The notes: generated by a model not told the origin, from the letters alone. Numbered from the stretch's first letter, positions 1-9,483 are shown. The stretch is 34,013 bases of DNA from an uncultured Clostridia bacterium (GCA_946540675.1 CAMNIW010000003.1:1-34013); one strand, 5' to 3'. Numbers and translations are program-made.

Positions 1-126
1 TCACAAACGCACCAAACGCCAAAGTACGCGCCGACGTACCACGGGTAAAAGTTGCAAACCACGGCACGGTCGCCGTCGCGGACGCCGTCGCTCCAATACC
101 CGCCGCAAATGAACGCGTGAAGCGCG
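1..126 (-). repeat. DGR variable repeat (VR), left-end copy
   Basis: Aligns without gaps to 33215-33340. 13 mismatches, every one at a T on the + strand of the TR (A on the coding strand). Confidence 0.93.
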
Positions 127-1103
127 GTTGCGCTTGGAATATATGCGTCGCCGTGTCCGCTGCCTAAAACGTCCTGCCACGCCCACGCGGACGCCGTAGG
201 ATCAAGGCAAAATTCGTCTACCCATTTCCAAACGTTACCCACAAGATCGCGGATATTAACCGCCGAAACCGCGTAAGTCACATTGCCGCAAAGTGTACGG
301 GCGGTGTTTCCGGTTGCGCTCCATGCGTAAGTATTGTTGTTATCCTGCCCCTCGGGAGATCCGAAAGCGGCTTGACAAAACTCCGCGTAAGTTGGTAAAC
401 GCTTACCGACGCGGCGGGCTTTCTCGTTGGCAATGTACCAATCAAGCCCCTCTGTTCCGGTAATAGGGTTTGCGCCCTTGACGGTAGCCAATCCGCCGTC
501 GCCGTCGTCTGATGAAAGGTAAATGTCGCCCCAAAGTCCATTACCGATATAAACCATTCCGGCGGGGTCGCACTTCGGACGGAATAAAAGCGTCCATACG
601 GAGTTAGGAACAACGCCGTTATAAACGTTTGATTGCCAACCGCTGCCGTTCTCTACGCCGGAAGCATTGACCGGAATACCTGCGTCGCTAACCTTTCTTA
701 CTACGCCGTAATGGAAACCACCGATACGGCGGGAATTTGCGGCGGTGTAACCGCTTGGAAACGCTACGGAAGTCGAAATCTTGTAAATTTCGTTCTGATC
801 CACGGTTTCGTCGCCGTTTGTAGGGTCACAAATGAAAATATTGTAATCTGTACCAACGGTAAACGCTGCCCCGCTATCAAGGTCGGCGGGTGTAAGTGTT
901 GCCGCGGTTGTCTTAAAGATCGAAGATCCTACGGCGATAAGAAGATCGCCCATAACTTCGATTTCGTCCGGCGCGTCTTCGCCTGCTGCATAGATAAACG
1001 CTTTTTCCCTTGCTACAATGTCGCCCATTGTGGCAAGTTTGGCGGTTGTAATCTTTGCTTTTGCGCTCTGCATTGACTCGTCGTAAAGAAAAAACTTTGC
1101 CAT
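1..1103 (-). CDS. DGR target protein (FGE-sulfatase/C-type-lectin-like, putative tail tip/receptor-binding protein), truncated at the window edge
   Basis: In-frame read from ATG at 1103: MAKFFLYDESMQSAKAKITTAKLATMGDIVAREKAFIYAAGEDAPDEIEV...NSRRIGGFHYGVV...GLDWYIANEKARRVGKRLPTYAEFCQAAFGSPEG...NIRDLVGNVWKWVDEFCLD...ALHAFICGGYWSDGVRDGDRAVVCNFYPWYVGAYFGVWCVCD. No stop before position 1, so absent from the ORF track. C-terminal GG-W..GV..GDRAV.C...PW..G.W pattern is typical of DGR variable lectin folds. Confidence 0.9.
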   Translation of the reverse strand, partial: MAKFFLYDESMQSAKAKITTAKLATMGDIVAREKAFIYAAGEDAPDEIEVMGDLLIAVGSSIFKTTAATLTPADLDSGAAFTVGTDYNIFICDPTNGDETVDQNEIYKISTSVAFPSGYTAANSRRIGGFHYGVVRKVSDAGIPVNASGVENGSGWQSNVYNGVVPNSVWTLLFRPKCDPAGMVYIGNGLWGDIYLSSDDGDGGLATVKGANPITGTEGLDWYIANEKARRVGKRLPTYAEFCQAAFGSPEGQDNNNTYAWSATGNTARTLCGNVTYAVSAVNIRDLVGNVWKWVDEFCLDPTASAWAWQDVLGSGHGDAYIPSATALHAFICGGYWSDGVRDGDRAVVCNFYPWYVGAYFGVWCVC

Positions 1104-1121
1104 TTTATAAACTCCTTTCTT

Positions 1122-1556
1122 TTATGCCTGCAACTGTTCCAAAATCTCGTCGATTTCTTCTTCCGTAATATCCATTTTTTCGTAGATACTCGGAATTTTA
1201 ACAAGGTCAAATGTTGTTGCCCCTGCCGTTACCGCCTTGTTTGTAACAATGTCGCTTGTGATAAACGAAACGTTGCCGTGTTCGTCCGGTTCGCTCTGAT
1301 TGTGTGTGACGCTCTTAACGATAACGTCCACGTTGCCAACGCGTGCCGCGCTGCCCTCGTCTGCTTCCGCAAGATAGTTTACGTTTACCGTCTTGCGGTC
1401 GCTTGAAATCTCGTTGATGATCGCTTTGTCGTAGTTAAGGTTTTTAATTCTGTTGATCTCTTTGATAACGTCTTTAGCCTTAACTAAACCTTGCTTATAC
1501 ATTTCGAGATAATTAAAAAAATCTGCCCTACAATTTATTTTTACTTTGTATGCCAT
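1122..1556 (-). CDS. Phage structural protein upstream of the DGR target (unknown function)
   Basis: 144 aa ORF with a purine-rich RBS upstream, co-oriented with the tail genes. Confidence 0.6.
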   Translation of the reverse strand: MAYKVKINCRADFFNYLEMYKQGLVKAKDVIKEINRIKNLNYDKAIINEISSDRKTVNVNYLAEADEGSAARVGNVDVIVKSVTHNQSEPDEHGNVSFITSDIVTNKAVTAGATTFDLVKIPSIYEKMDITEEEIDEILEQLQA

Positions 1557-1581
1557 TTTTAAGCCCCTTTCTTTGAAATGC

Positions 1582-2664
1582 TTAATTGCTGCTTGCTACA
1601 TACGCGCCCACATATCCGCCAACGTAAGCGTAACCCGCGTCGTTGTAGATCTTAAAGTTGACCGTTTCGGTTGTCTTTGTATGGTCAAGCGTGAATGTGT
1701 GCGGAATAACCGTATAATCGTCGTTTGCTGCTTCGACGGTATAGTCGCCGTGTTCTGTAAGAAGAAGCGGTTTTGTTTCGTCGTATGTGTAGCGTGTGAC
1801 TTTTCCGGTTGTGGTGTTGGTTGCCACGATCACGAAGTCGGTTAATGTTTCCTGCGTTCCGTTTTCAAACGATAACTTGGTCGCAAGATCTTTCGCCATA
1901 ACTCCGGTTGTGTTCTTGATCTCGTCGATCTGATTTTGCAACATTGCCGCGGTCGCTTCGCCGATAAGATCTTTCATTTCTTCGTAAAGATCGTCAAACC
2001 TTGTATGCTGAATTTCTGCATAACTTGTAAAGTCTGCAAGCATTGATCTATACGCCGCGCTTCCTTGGTCTTCCAAATTATGAATAACCGCAAGATAGGT
2101 CGCGTACTGTTGTGTAATCATTGCTTGATAACGTGCGAAGTAGGCGTTAAATTGCTCCGTGATCTGTGAAAAATCAATCTCTTTTACGGTCGAAACTACC
2201 CAACCGCAAAGATCCGCGTCCGCGCGGGTGTCTGTGATGTTTTCTTGTGTGATCGCGATTGTTCCGGCTGCGACGTAGATTTCCGCCAACTTTAAGTCAT
2301 AATATGCGCCGGATCTTACGATTTCGGGCGCGGTCGGATTTTCTGCATAACCGCCTTTTTGAATGTAGATATAAATATCGCGTTCGGTGTCGTCCCTGCG
2401 CAAAACAACGTTGTCGATACGGTTTAGTGTACCGCTTGCCGTTTCAAGGTCGAATGTCTGCGCGTTTCGGAAGTTCTTAACCTTTGCGCCTATATTGCAA
2501 TAACCCTTTGCAACTGTGACGCTCATATCGTCGTTTGCGGTTACTTGCATTTGACCGTTAAAAACGCCCGTTACGAAGAAAGGTTTTAACCAATCCGTCA
2601 TATCGTCCGCGTCGTAAACTCTGTCGCCCTCTACGGAATTGTAAAAGTATGCGTATTCGCTCAT
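1582..2664 (-). CDS. Phage tail/baseplate protein (BppU-like)
   Basis: 360 aa. N-terminus MSEYAYFYNSVEGDRVYDADDMTDWLKPFFVTGVFNG...VTVAKGYCNIGAK is typical of siphovirus baseplate/tail proteins; position after the Gp37-like gene. Confidence 0.65.
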   Translation of the reverse strand: MSEYAYFYNSVEGDRVYDADDMTDWLKPFFVTGVFNGQMQVTANDDMSVTVAKGYCNIGAKVKNFRNAQTFDLETASGTLNRIDNVVLRRDDTERDIYIYIQKGGYAENPTAPEIVRSGAYYDLKLAEIYVAAGTIAITQENITDTRADADLCGWVVSTVKEIDFSQITEQFNAYFARYQAMITQQYATYLAVIHNLEDQGSAAYRSMLADFTSYAEIQHTRFDDLYEEMKDLIGEATAAMLQNQIDEIKNTTGVMAKDLATKLSFENGTQETLTDFVIVATNTTTGKVTRYTYDETKPLLLTEHGDYTVEAANDDYTVIPHTFTLDHTKTTETVNFKIYNDAGYAYVGGYVGAYVASSN

Positions 2665-2668
2665 TGTA

Positions 2669-3712
2669 TTAGTCCCCCCAATCTATCGTTTCGGGAAGTG
2701 GATCGCCCAAAGTTGGTACTACATACCCCCCGCCGTATTCGTAAACCTCTTGGATCTCGGTAATACGCTTGTTCATATACAAACCCCACGATTTCTTTTT
2801 GACGGTCACAATGTCGCCCAAATCGTAGTCGTCTTTATACTTGAAGTTGATTTCCGGCGCGGTTTCACACTCTAAACTTTCCGCTTCGATTGCTTCGTTT
2901 AACGCTTCATATCCGCGTTGTTTTAATACTTCTTTATATTGCGCCGCCGTTAGGTTCTCCGGTGATAAATCGCGGGCGTCAACGAATAATTCGCGAAGCC
3001 CTAAACCCTCGCCCCCGCCTACCGTGACGACAACGCGGTCGCTTCCGTCGCCCTGCCCGCCTACAATAGCGCAAGTCTTCAAGGCTTGGTCGTTAAACTT
3101 ATAAATCGCATTTGTAAGGTTGTTATAGTCTTCGGAGAAAATAACGCGGTTGTGTTCGCTTTGTGCGAAACTGTGATCCGTTCCTTTCATAGTGTCAAAT
3201 ACGATTTTGTGGGCGTCGAAGTCCGGCGTAAACCGATACCCGATAAGCCCGTATTTTGCAATTTTTGTTTGAACGACTTGTAAATTTCTATAAGTCGCTT
3301 GAAAAGAAACGCGATCGTCGAAGCCGTGAAGTTCTCCCAACTCTACAAGCGGGATCGGAACGCAAGCCGTAAGAAGTTCGCGCATAACTACTTCGATCTT
3401 TGCGTTGTCATAATTTACCGTTCCTTTGATGATCCGGCGATCCATATACGAAGAAAGGAAGCGTCCTTTTACTGTGATTTCGTTTTTAATGTCGCTTTCT
3501 TCTTTCTCTATGTCTTCAATAACGCCCGCTTCTTTCGCCCCTTTAATACTGACTATATTACCGCGTACAAATAACGAAAGGTTCTTTTGCGTGATCGGCG
3601 CGTGGATCTCGAAGTTTCCGGCTTCAAAAAACTTTCGCGTCCATATTAAGGACGTTTGGTTTTCGATCGTACCTTTGCGGTATAAATTCGCGTCGTAAAC
3701 TCTAATTTCCAT
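2669..3712 (-). CDS. Gp37-like (ReqiPepy6 family) phage tail protein
   Basis: MEIRVYDANLYRKGTIENQTSLIWTRKFFEAGNFEIHAPIT... with family-typical organisation after Dit. Confidence 0.7.
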   Translation of the reverse strand: MEIRVYDANLYRKGTIENQTSLIWTRKFFEAGNFEIHAPITQKNLSLFVRGNIVSIKGAKEAGVIEDIEKEESDIKNEITVKGRFLSSYMDRRIIKGTVNYDNAKIEVVMRELLTACVPIPLVELGELHGFDDRVSFQATYRNLQVVQTKIAKYGLIGYRFTPDFDAHKIVFDTMKGTDHSFAQSEHNRVIFSEDYNNLTNAIYKFNDQALKTCAIVGGQGDGSDRVVVTVGGGEGLGLRELFVDARDLSPENLTAAQYKEVLKQRGYEALNEAIEAESLECETAPEINFKYKDDYDLGDIVTVKKKSWGLYMNKRITEIQEVYEYGGGYVVPTLGDPLPETIDWGD

Positions 3713-3718
3713 AAGTTC

Positions 3719-4600
3719 TTAAACTCCTAAATAACGGAAGCGGTAAGTAATTGTAACGTTCATATAGTCGCGCCCTGCTGCCGCTGCATAAGTAAACGTA
3801 TTCTTGCCGTGTACTAACTGTATAAAGTCCGATCCCTCGTCTAAATACTCGTTGATTTCCGTTTCTTCTTCGCCGTCTATAAGGTAAACGGCTTTTTCGT
3901 TTGTTCCGGTTGTTATGCGGATCTTTTGCCCTCTCGAAATCGAAAGCGGGTTGTTATCCGTTCCGATCTTGATATATTCTTCCTGCTCGGTGTGATATAT
4001 CGCGGGGTTTGTTACCGCTCCCATTGCTTCGATAAGTATTTCAATACCGATATTGTCCGCCGCGCTATCGTTGTCAATCTCTTTGATGATTTCCGCCACT
4101 CTTTCGCCGAACGGTTCTTTTTCTGCAATAAAGCAATGTGGAAACTCGAAGCGCGCTTCCCAGCCCGCCATTGTAACGATTGTGTCTTCTTCGTCCTTGA
4201 AGAAAGGATCGGGGCATATAAGGGAAATAACCGCGTTGCGGACAACGCCTTTTTCGTCAATCTCGATTGACTCGACGCGATAGTCAATAATGCGTCGTTC
4301 GTCTTCTTCCGAATAGGTTAGTTGTCCGTTTGTCTTCGGTTTAAAACACTTATAAAGCAAATTGCGGTAATAAACGTGTTTCTTCGATATGTGGGCGGTA
4401 ATAACAATGTTTCTTTGCTGCGTTACGCTGCCTTGGTATGTTGACCCGTCAACCGTTGTATTTTCCGACGTGGTTACTTTGTTTGTTACGCTCATAACGC
4501 CGTCTACGCTTTCCAAAAAGAACGCGCTTTCGTCGTCATAATCGAAAGTGACTTCGACGTCGTCTTCGTTTTTACAAATGATCTTTCTATCTGCGCTCAT
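3719..4600 (-). CDS. Phage distal tail protein (Dit-like)
   Basis: 293 aa directly after the tape measure; N-terminal beta-rich domain and ISLICPDPFFKDEED typical of phage tail family proteins. Confidence 0.7.
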   Translation of the reverse strand: MSADRKIICKNEDDVEVTFDYDDESAFFLESVDGVMSVTNKVTTSENTTVDGSTYQGSVTQQRNIVITAHISKKHVYYRNLLYKCFKPKTNGQLTYSEEDERRIIDYRVESIEIDEKGVVRNAVISLICPDPFFKDEEDTIVTMAGWEARFEFPHCFIAEKEPFGERVAEIIKEIDNDSAADNIGIEILIEAMGAVTNPAIYHTEQEEYIKIGTDNNPLSISRGQKIRITTGTNEKAVYLIDGEEETEINEYLDEGSDFIQLVHGKNTFTYAAAAGRDYMNVTITYRFRYLGV

Positions 4601-4603
4601 TGC

Positions 4604-7594
4604 TTACCCCTTTTGTAATGCTAAAACCATGTTTCGGGTTTGGTTTCTTGTCTGTCTGCCTACCTCATAAGGCGATAAGGCTTTCGGACTCTGAATATAA
4701 TTGTTTTGTATGAAATCGCCGCGCCCGCCTGCTGCCTGCTGCAATGTGTCGGATCTGTTCTTGTCCGAAAGCGGCGTTACGATTGCGCGCCCGTTTGCTA
4801 CGGTCAAAAGTTCCGCGCCTGCTTCTCCGACGATTGCTTGACCTTTTGAAAGGACGCCGCCTTTCGCAAGTCTTGGAAGTGATATTCTTGATAAACTGCC
4901 GATTGAAACCCCGGGTATTTCGTTTATGACTCCGATAACGCCGTTTATAGCATTTACGAAGCCGTTTACAATATTTTCGATTGTTCCGAATACTGAATTA
5001 CAAGCGGACTTAAACGCGCCCATAACTCCGTCGGCGACTTTCTGCCCTGCGTCCTTAAAGATCCCCGTTATCTTATTCCAAAGATCCGTAAAGAATTGCG
5101 GTATTGCTGAAAAGGCGTTTTTAATTGCCTGCGCCGCCGCGTTGAATTTCTCCGAAAAGAACGTTGCCACGTTTGCGAATACGTTCTTTATATCCGTCCA
5201 ACGTGCCGAAAACCATTGTCCGATCCCTTTGAAGATATTAACAATGTTGTTGTAAGCATTGCTAAACATTGTTTGAAACCATGTTGCAACGGTTGATAAA
5301 GCGTTCTTTATGTCCGTCCAACGTGCGGCGAACCATTGCCCGATCGCCTTAAATACGTTTACAACGTTGTTATAGGCATTTTGAAACATAGTTAAAAACC
5401 ATGTTGCAACCGTTGATAAAGCGTTCTTTATGTCCGTCCAACGTGCGGCGAACCATTGCCCGATTGACATAAACGCATTTACGATATTGTTATAAGCGTT
5501 TGTAAACATAGTCCCGAACCACGTTGCGACCGTTGAAAAGATATTCTTTACGGTCGTCCAAACGCCGGAAAAGAACGTCGAAAGGAACGAAGCCCACGCG
5601 TTCAATATGTTTGTAATGAAACCTACGACGTTTTGCCACGCTGCCTTGATGTAAGTAAAGAAGCCGTCGAAATCGCCGTGAAGCAATGCGACAAGGGCGT
5701 TTATAATGTTCGTTACAAACTGAACGACGTTTGTTACCGCTGCAATAATGCTTGGAACGGCTGCCATTATGCCTTGTAATAATCTTTGAATGTAATTGAT
5801 CCATAATTCAAAGATAGGTTGTAACGCCTGCATAAGACTATCAAACGCCGCCTTTAGGTTTTCAAGAAGTGGTTTAATTGCTTCTACTAACTGATTAAAC
5901 GCCGTCTTGATCTGCTCCCACGCTGCGTTTACTTTATTTCTAAAATCTTCGTTTGTTTTATAAAAATACACAAACGCCGCAACTAACGCCGCTATTGCTG
6001 CAATAACTAAACCCACGGGCGAAGTTAAAGCGGCGATCGCGCCCTTTACTCCCCCGACTTTCGTTATTAGTCCGCCGAATTTTGTAACCAAACCGCCAAC
6101 GCCGGACGTTAGTTTTCCGAATATGGTTAAGGCGGGCGCAAGTGAAGCGACAAGCAATAAGATCTTGCCGATAAGGGCTTTTGTGTTTCCGTCTAAATTC
6201 TTAAACCATGTTGAAAACTGTTTGATTTTCTCCACGATTGAAGAAATTACGGGTTGAAGCGACGCCAATAGTTCGCCCGCAAGTTCTGATCCTGCAAGTT
6301 TCAAATTATTAAGGGCGACTTTTGCTTCGTCCCACGGATCAAGGGTTGCGTTAAATGTATCTTCAACGGTTGATCCGTAATCACTTAACGACGTTGTGAG
6401 ATCTTCAAGGGAAAAACGACCCTCGCGGATCGCCTGCGTCATTTCTGCCGCGCCTTTCTTGCCGAATAATTCCGTCGCGATCTGCAACGCTTCCGTTTCG
6501 CTTCCTGCGCTTTTGATCTTCTCTATGTTTTCGCCCAACGCTTCGTCAAGGGTCTTTCCCTCGGCGGTTGCGTTCTGCTGCGCTTTCTTTAAGGCTGCAA
6601 GGGCGGTCGCGCTATCAACGCCGGACGACTCGAATTGCGCAAGAAGATTTACGCTTTCGGTAAGCCCTAACCCCATTTCTTTAAGGGTTGCGCCGTTTGT
6701 CTGCAAGGCGGTTTCTAACGTTTCCATTGAAACGCCCGTGTCCTGCCCTGCTTTTGTCATAAGTCCTAAAACGTTCTTTGTTTCGCTGCTATCAACGCCG
6801 AATTTTTTCATAATGCTATCGACGCTATCAATAGCCCCGTTTAAGTCCGTCCCGTTGATCTCTGCAAACCGGATAAAGTCTTTTGAAAGATCCGTTAAAG
6901 TCTTCCCCGTTACTCCAAAGCGGGTGTTTACTTCTCCGACCGCCGTTCCTGCGTCTGCTGCCGTCGTCGGCAAGTTCGTAAATACGTCGTCCACGCTATC
7001 TTTAAGCCCGTCCAACGCTTCGCCCGTTGCTCCGGTCTTTGTAATAACGGTGTCGTAACCCTCGTCAAGTTCCATTGCGGAATGAACCGCCGCCGCGCCC
7101 ACGGCTGCCGCTGCTGCCGATAAAGGCGCAAGGGCTTTTCCCGCTGCCTGCATTTTGTCGCCTGCTGCCGAAATCTTGCCGCCTGCCGTTTCAAACTTTT
7201 GTCCTAACGTTTCGGCGTCTTTCTGCGTGTTCTGTAATTCCGTTTCAAGGCTTTTTAATTCTGTTTCGGTCTTGATGATCTCGGTTTCTAACGCGCGGTA
7301 TTTGTCTTCGCCCATTTCGCCGCGCTCGAACGCTTCGCGCGCCTGCTCCTGCGCCGTTTTAAGGGTGTCTAACTTCTCTTTTGTATTCGATACCGCTTGT
7401 TGTAATAACTCTTGCTTTTTGGCGGTAAGTTCTACGTTTTTCGGGTCAAGTTTAAGGGCATTATTTACCGCCTTTAATTCGTTTTGTAACGATTTCGCGG
7501 TTGAATTAACCCCCTTTAATGCTTGATCTAACTTTTGTGTAGATCCCCCGATTTCTATTGTGATACCCTTAATGTTATTTGCCATATTTCGCAC
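4604..7594 (-). CDS. Tape measure protein
   Basis: 996 aa; N-terminal coiled coil, TP901-type core, TM segments, internal ~40-aa W-rich repeats. Likely start ATG at 7585. Confidence 0.93.
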   Translation of the reverse strand: MRNMANNIKGITIEIGGSTQKLDQALKGVNSTAKSLQNELKAVNNALKLDPKNVELTAKKQELLQQAVSNTKEKLDTLKTAQEQAREAFERGEMGEDKYRALETEIIKTETELKSLETELQNTQKDAETLGQKFETAGGKISAAGDKMQAAGKALAPLSAAAAAVGAAAVHSAMELDEGYDTVITKTGATGEALDGLKDSVDDVFTNLPTTAADAGTAVGEVNTRFGVTGKTLTDLSKDFIRFAEINGTDLNGAIDSVDSIMKKFGVDSSETKNVLGLMTKAGQDTGVSMETLETALQTNGATLKEMGLGLTESVNLLAQFESSGVDSATALAALKKAQQNATAEGKTLDEALGENIEKIKSAGSETEALQIATELFGKKGAAEMTQAIREGRFSLEDLTTSLSDYGSTVEDTFNATLDPWDEAKVALNNLKLAGSELAGELLASLQPVISSIVEKIKQFSTWFKNLDGNTKALIGKILLLVASLAPALTIFGKLTSGVGGLVTKFGGLITKVGGVKGAIAALTSPVGLVIAAIAALVAAFVYFYKTNEDFRNKVNAAWEQIKTAFNQLVEAIKPLLENLKAAFDSLMQALQPIFELWINYIQRLLQGIMAAVPSIIAAVTNVVQFVTNIINALVALLHGDFDGFFTYIKAAWQNVVGFITNILNAWASFLSTFFSGVWTTVKNIFSTVATWFGTMFTNAYNNIVNAFMSIGQWFAARWTDIKNALSTVATWFLTMFQNAYNNVVNVFKAIGQWFAARWTDIKNALSTVATWFQTMFSNAYNNIVNIFKGIGQWFSARWTDIKNVFANVATFFSEKFNAAAQAIKNAFSAIPQFFTDLWNKITGIFKDAGQKVADGVMGAFKSACNSVFGTIENIVNGFVNAINGVIGVINEIPGVSIGSLSRISLPRLAKGGVLSKGQAIVGEAGAELLTVANGRAIVTPLSDKNRSDTLQQAAGGRGDFIQNNYIQSPKALSPYEVGRQTRNQTRNMVLALQKG
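5161..5640 (-). repeat. 120-bp in-frame tandem repeats in the tape measure gene (~4 units)
   Basis: acgttgc-ac...cgtccaacgtgc blocks recur at 5161, 5281, 5401 and 5521; protein unit ...NAYNNIVNxFxxIGQWFAARWTDIKNALSTVATWF... Confidence 0.85.
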
Positions 7595-7856
7595 CCTTTC
7601 CGAATTTCTCGCGAAGTTGCGATCTATCCGGTTTTGTTTGTGTCATTCTCCAACAATTTTCTAAATACTCGCGCCCGTCCTCGGTCTGATTTAAGTTGTA
7701 GATATAGGCTTCGCGCACATAAAACAAATATTCGTCAAACTCCAATTCGTCTATTTGCTTGAAGTTTAAGCCCGTATATGCTGCAACTAAATGTTCGCTT
7801 TCGGTTTCCGGCTTGTAATAATACTTTTGTTTTTTGCCCCCTGCGTAATAGGGCAA
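7575..7856 (-). CDS. Tail assembly chaperone, frameshifted C-terminal part (gpT-like)
   Basis: Between chaperone ORF and tape measure; in the -1 frame relative to 7859-8188 with an overlapping open frame and slippery site. Confidence 0.65.
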   Translation of the reverse strand: MPYYAGGKKQKYYYKPETESEHLVAAYTGLNFKQIDELEFDEYLFYVREAYIYNLNQTEDGREYLENCWRMTQTKPDRSQLREKFGKGAKYGK

Positions 7857-7858
7857 CT

Positions 7859-8188
7859 TTAGTTTGGGTCGTCGGCAACTCCACCCACGAACGCGTAAAA
7901 CATTTTTATAAACTCGGTCATTTCCTCAATGTCGTAATTCTCGATCATGTAAGCGACCGTTACTTCCTCGTTGTTAAGGTTATTCGATAATGTTTCGGCA
8001 CAAAGCGCGCCGAATGTATCCATAATGTCGTCAATCTCGATTTCGTTTTCGTCTGTGTTCTGTAATGCCTGCAACTTCTCAAAAGTCTTTTTCTTCGGCA
8101 TTTTTACTTGTAATTTGCGATCGTCCTTTAATGTGACGTTAAAAAAGGATCTCTTAATCTTGTTAAAGTCAAATGATATGTTTGCCAT
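7859..8188 (-). CDS. Tail assembly chaperone (gpG-like)
   Basis: 109 aa, MANISFDFNKIKRSFFNVTLKDDRKLQVKMPKKKTFEKLQ..., between major tail protein and tape measure. Confidence 0.75.
   Translation of the reverse strand: MANISFDFNKIKRSFFNVTLKDDRKLQVKMPKKKTFEKLQALQNTDENEIEIDDIMDTFGALCAETLSNNLNNEEVTVAYMIENYDIEEMTEFIKMFYAFVGGVADDPN
7862..7868 (-). promoter_or_regulatory. Candidate -1 programmed frameshift slippery heptamer C CCA AAC
   Basis: Coding strand GAC CCA AAC TAA: an X XXY YYZ heptamer in the zero frame just before the stop. Confidence 0.65.
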
Positions 8189-8300
8189 TTTGCAAAACTC
8201 CTTTCGTATTTCTGTTATAAGAAATTAGCGACGGGCGGGAAGATAAACCGCCCGACCGCCGCTACTGTACTTTGTAATGTGGTTTACGGGCTATGATGTT

Positions 8301-9104
8301 TTAAGCCGTTGCGATCGCGGTAATGCTAATTGCTCCGCTTACGTTCTCAACGGTAACTTTGCCCGTATCGCTATCGAAAGCGTTTGCGACAACTTCGCCG
8401 CCCATAAGAACGGTAACGCTTCCCATTGTGTAACCGCTGCCCGCTGCAAGTGTAACGACAAGGTCTTCGCCTGCTGCAATCTCACTTCCTGCAAAATCGC
8501 TTGTGACGTGTGAAAGGTTCTGCGTAACGGTGTAAGTTGTAACCGCTCCGACAACTTCTTCGACGTAGTCGATAAGTGTACCCTCTCCGTCCATAGGCAG
8601 CGCGTGAAACTCTGCGTCAACGACGGTTGCTTCGTCTTTCTTAAACGAAAGTGTAAAGCCTGCTTGGTTCTGTCCGACGATCATTAAGTAAATATCGCCG
8701 TCCACGGCGTCGATATGGTGGAAGCAAATAACATACTTCGCGCCTTTCTGATTGCCTGCGCCGCCGACCTTAACTTCGCGATATGTCTTGCCGTCCCTTA
8801 CGTTCTCCCTTGTGGTAACGCGGGCGGTGTCGCAAAGTTTATCAAGTGTGTTTCCGGTGAAAGTCATAATACCCGCTTTAAGGGTTGCTTCTTCCTCGGT
8901 CATAACTGATTTTGCAACTTTACCCATATCGTCTTTTGCTTCGTAAAACTCCGGCGAATACTCTAACTCTGCGCCGCCGGAAATGTACGCGTACTTGTTT
9001 TCTTCCGTACAAAAGTCTTCGGGATTGGGAATGATCGCGCCCTTTGAATAGGCTGCAACGTGCAAATATCCCGATCCTAAAATAATTCTTTCTGCTGCAC
9101 TCAT
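8301..9104 (-). CDS. Major tail protein with C-terminal Ig-like domain
   Basis: Start at MSAAERIILGSGYLHVAAYSKGAIIPNPEDFC; C-terminal VTLAAGSGYTMGSVTVLMGGEVV...GKVTVENVSGAISITA is Ig/bacterial-repeat-like. Confidence 0.8.
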   Translation of the reverse strand: MSAAERIILGSGYLHVAAYSKGAIIPNPEDFCTEENKYAYISGGAELEYSPEFYEAKDDMGKVAKSVMTEEEATLKAGIMTFTGNTLDKLCDTARVTTRENVRDGKTYREVKVGGAGNQKGAKYVICFHHIDAVDGDIYLMIVGQNQAGFTLSFKKDEATVVDAEFHALPMDGEGTLIDYVEEVVGAVTTYTVTQNLSHVTSDFAGSEIAAGEDLVVTLAAGSGYTMGSVTVLMGGEVVANAFDSDTGKVTVENVSGAISITAIATA

Positions 9105-9111
9105 TGTATTA

Positions 9112-9468
9112 TTACCCCTTTCGTAATTTTTCAACGATCGTAAATTCATACGCCGTTTGTGTCATGTTTTCGTCGCGAATAAAGTTTTGTGTTTTCACAA
9201 AGTCCACGTCCGGCAAGACCGCCGCTTCAAATTCTGCAATGCGTTCTTTGTCCTTTTTGCTTGGCTTTCTGTCTGTGTAAAACTCGAAAGCCGCTTCCGT
9301 GGTTTTGATCCTTACCGCTTGATCCGTTCCCGTAAACCGTTCTACGCGCTGATAGCATATAAACGGCAACGTCGGGGCGGGGTTCTGCTTCGTGATTGTA
9401 AATTCGTTTTCGGCGATTGGATAACCCAACGCCGACGCCCTCGCGACAATTTCGTCGAATGTTGGCAT
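9112..9468 (-). CDS. Tail completion/minor capsid-like protein
   Basis: 118 aa in the head-tail connector block. Confidence 0.6.
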   Translation of the reverse strand: MPTFDEIVARASALGYPIAENEFTITKQNPAPTLPFICYQRVERFTGTDQAVRIKTTEAAFEFYTDRKPSKKDKERIAEFEAAVLPDVDFVKTQNFIRDENMTQTAYEFTIVEKLRKG

Positions 9469-9483
9469 TGTTTAGATCTCCTT

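Noticed and set aside
1-186. ORF 1..186 (MGVAGRFRQRTRRR...) and similar Arg-rich ORFs 33215..33487 and 33199..33384
   Set aside because: Wrong-frame or non-coding reads through the VR and TR. The target frame reads ...GVWCVCD and runs through the VR.
633-1076. Many + strand ORFs antisense to the structural genes
   Set aside because: Shadow ORFs opposite well-supported minus-strand CDSs; low-complexity Cys/Phe/Ser composition and no RBS.
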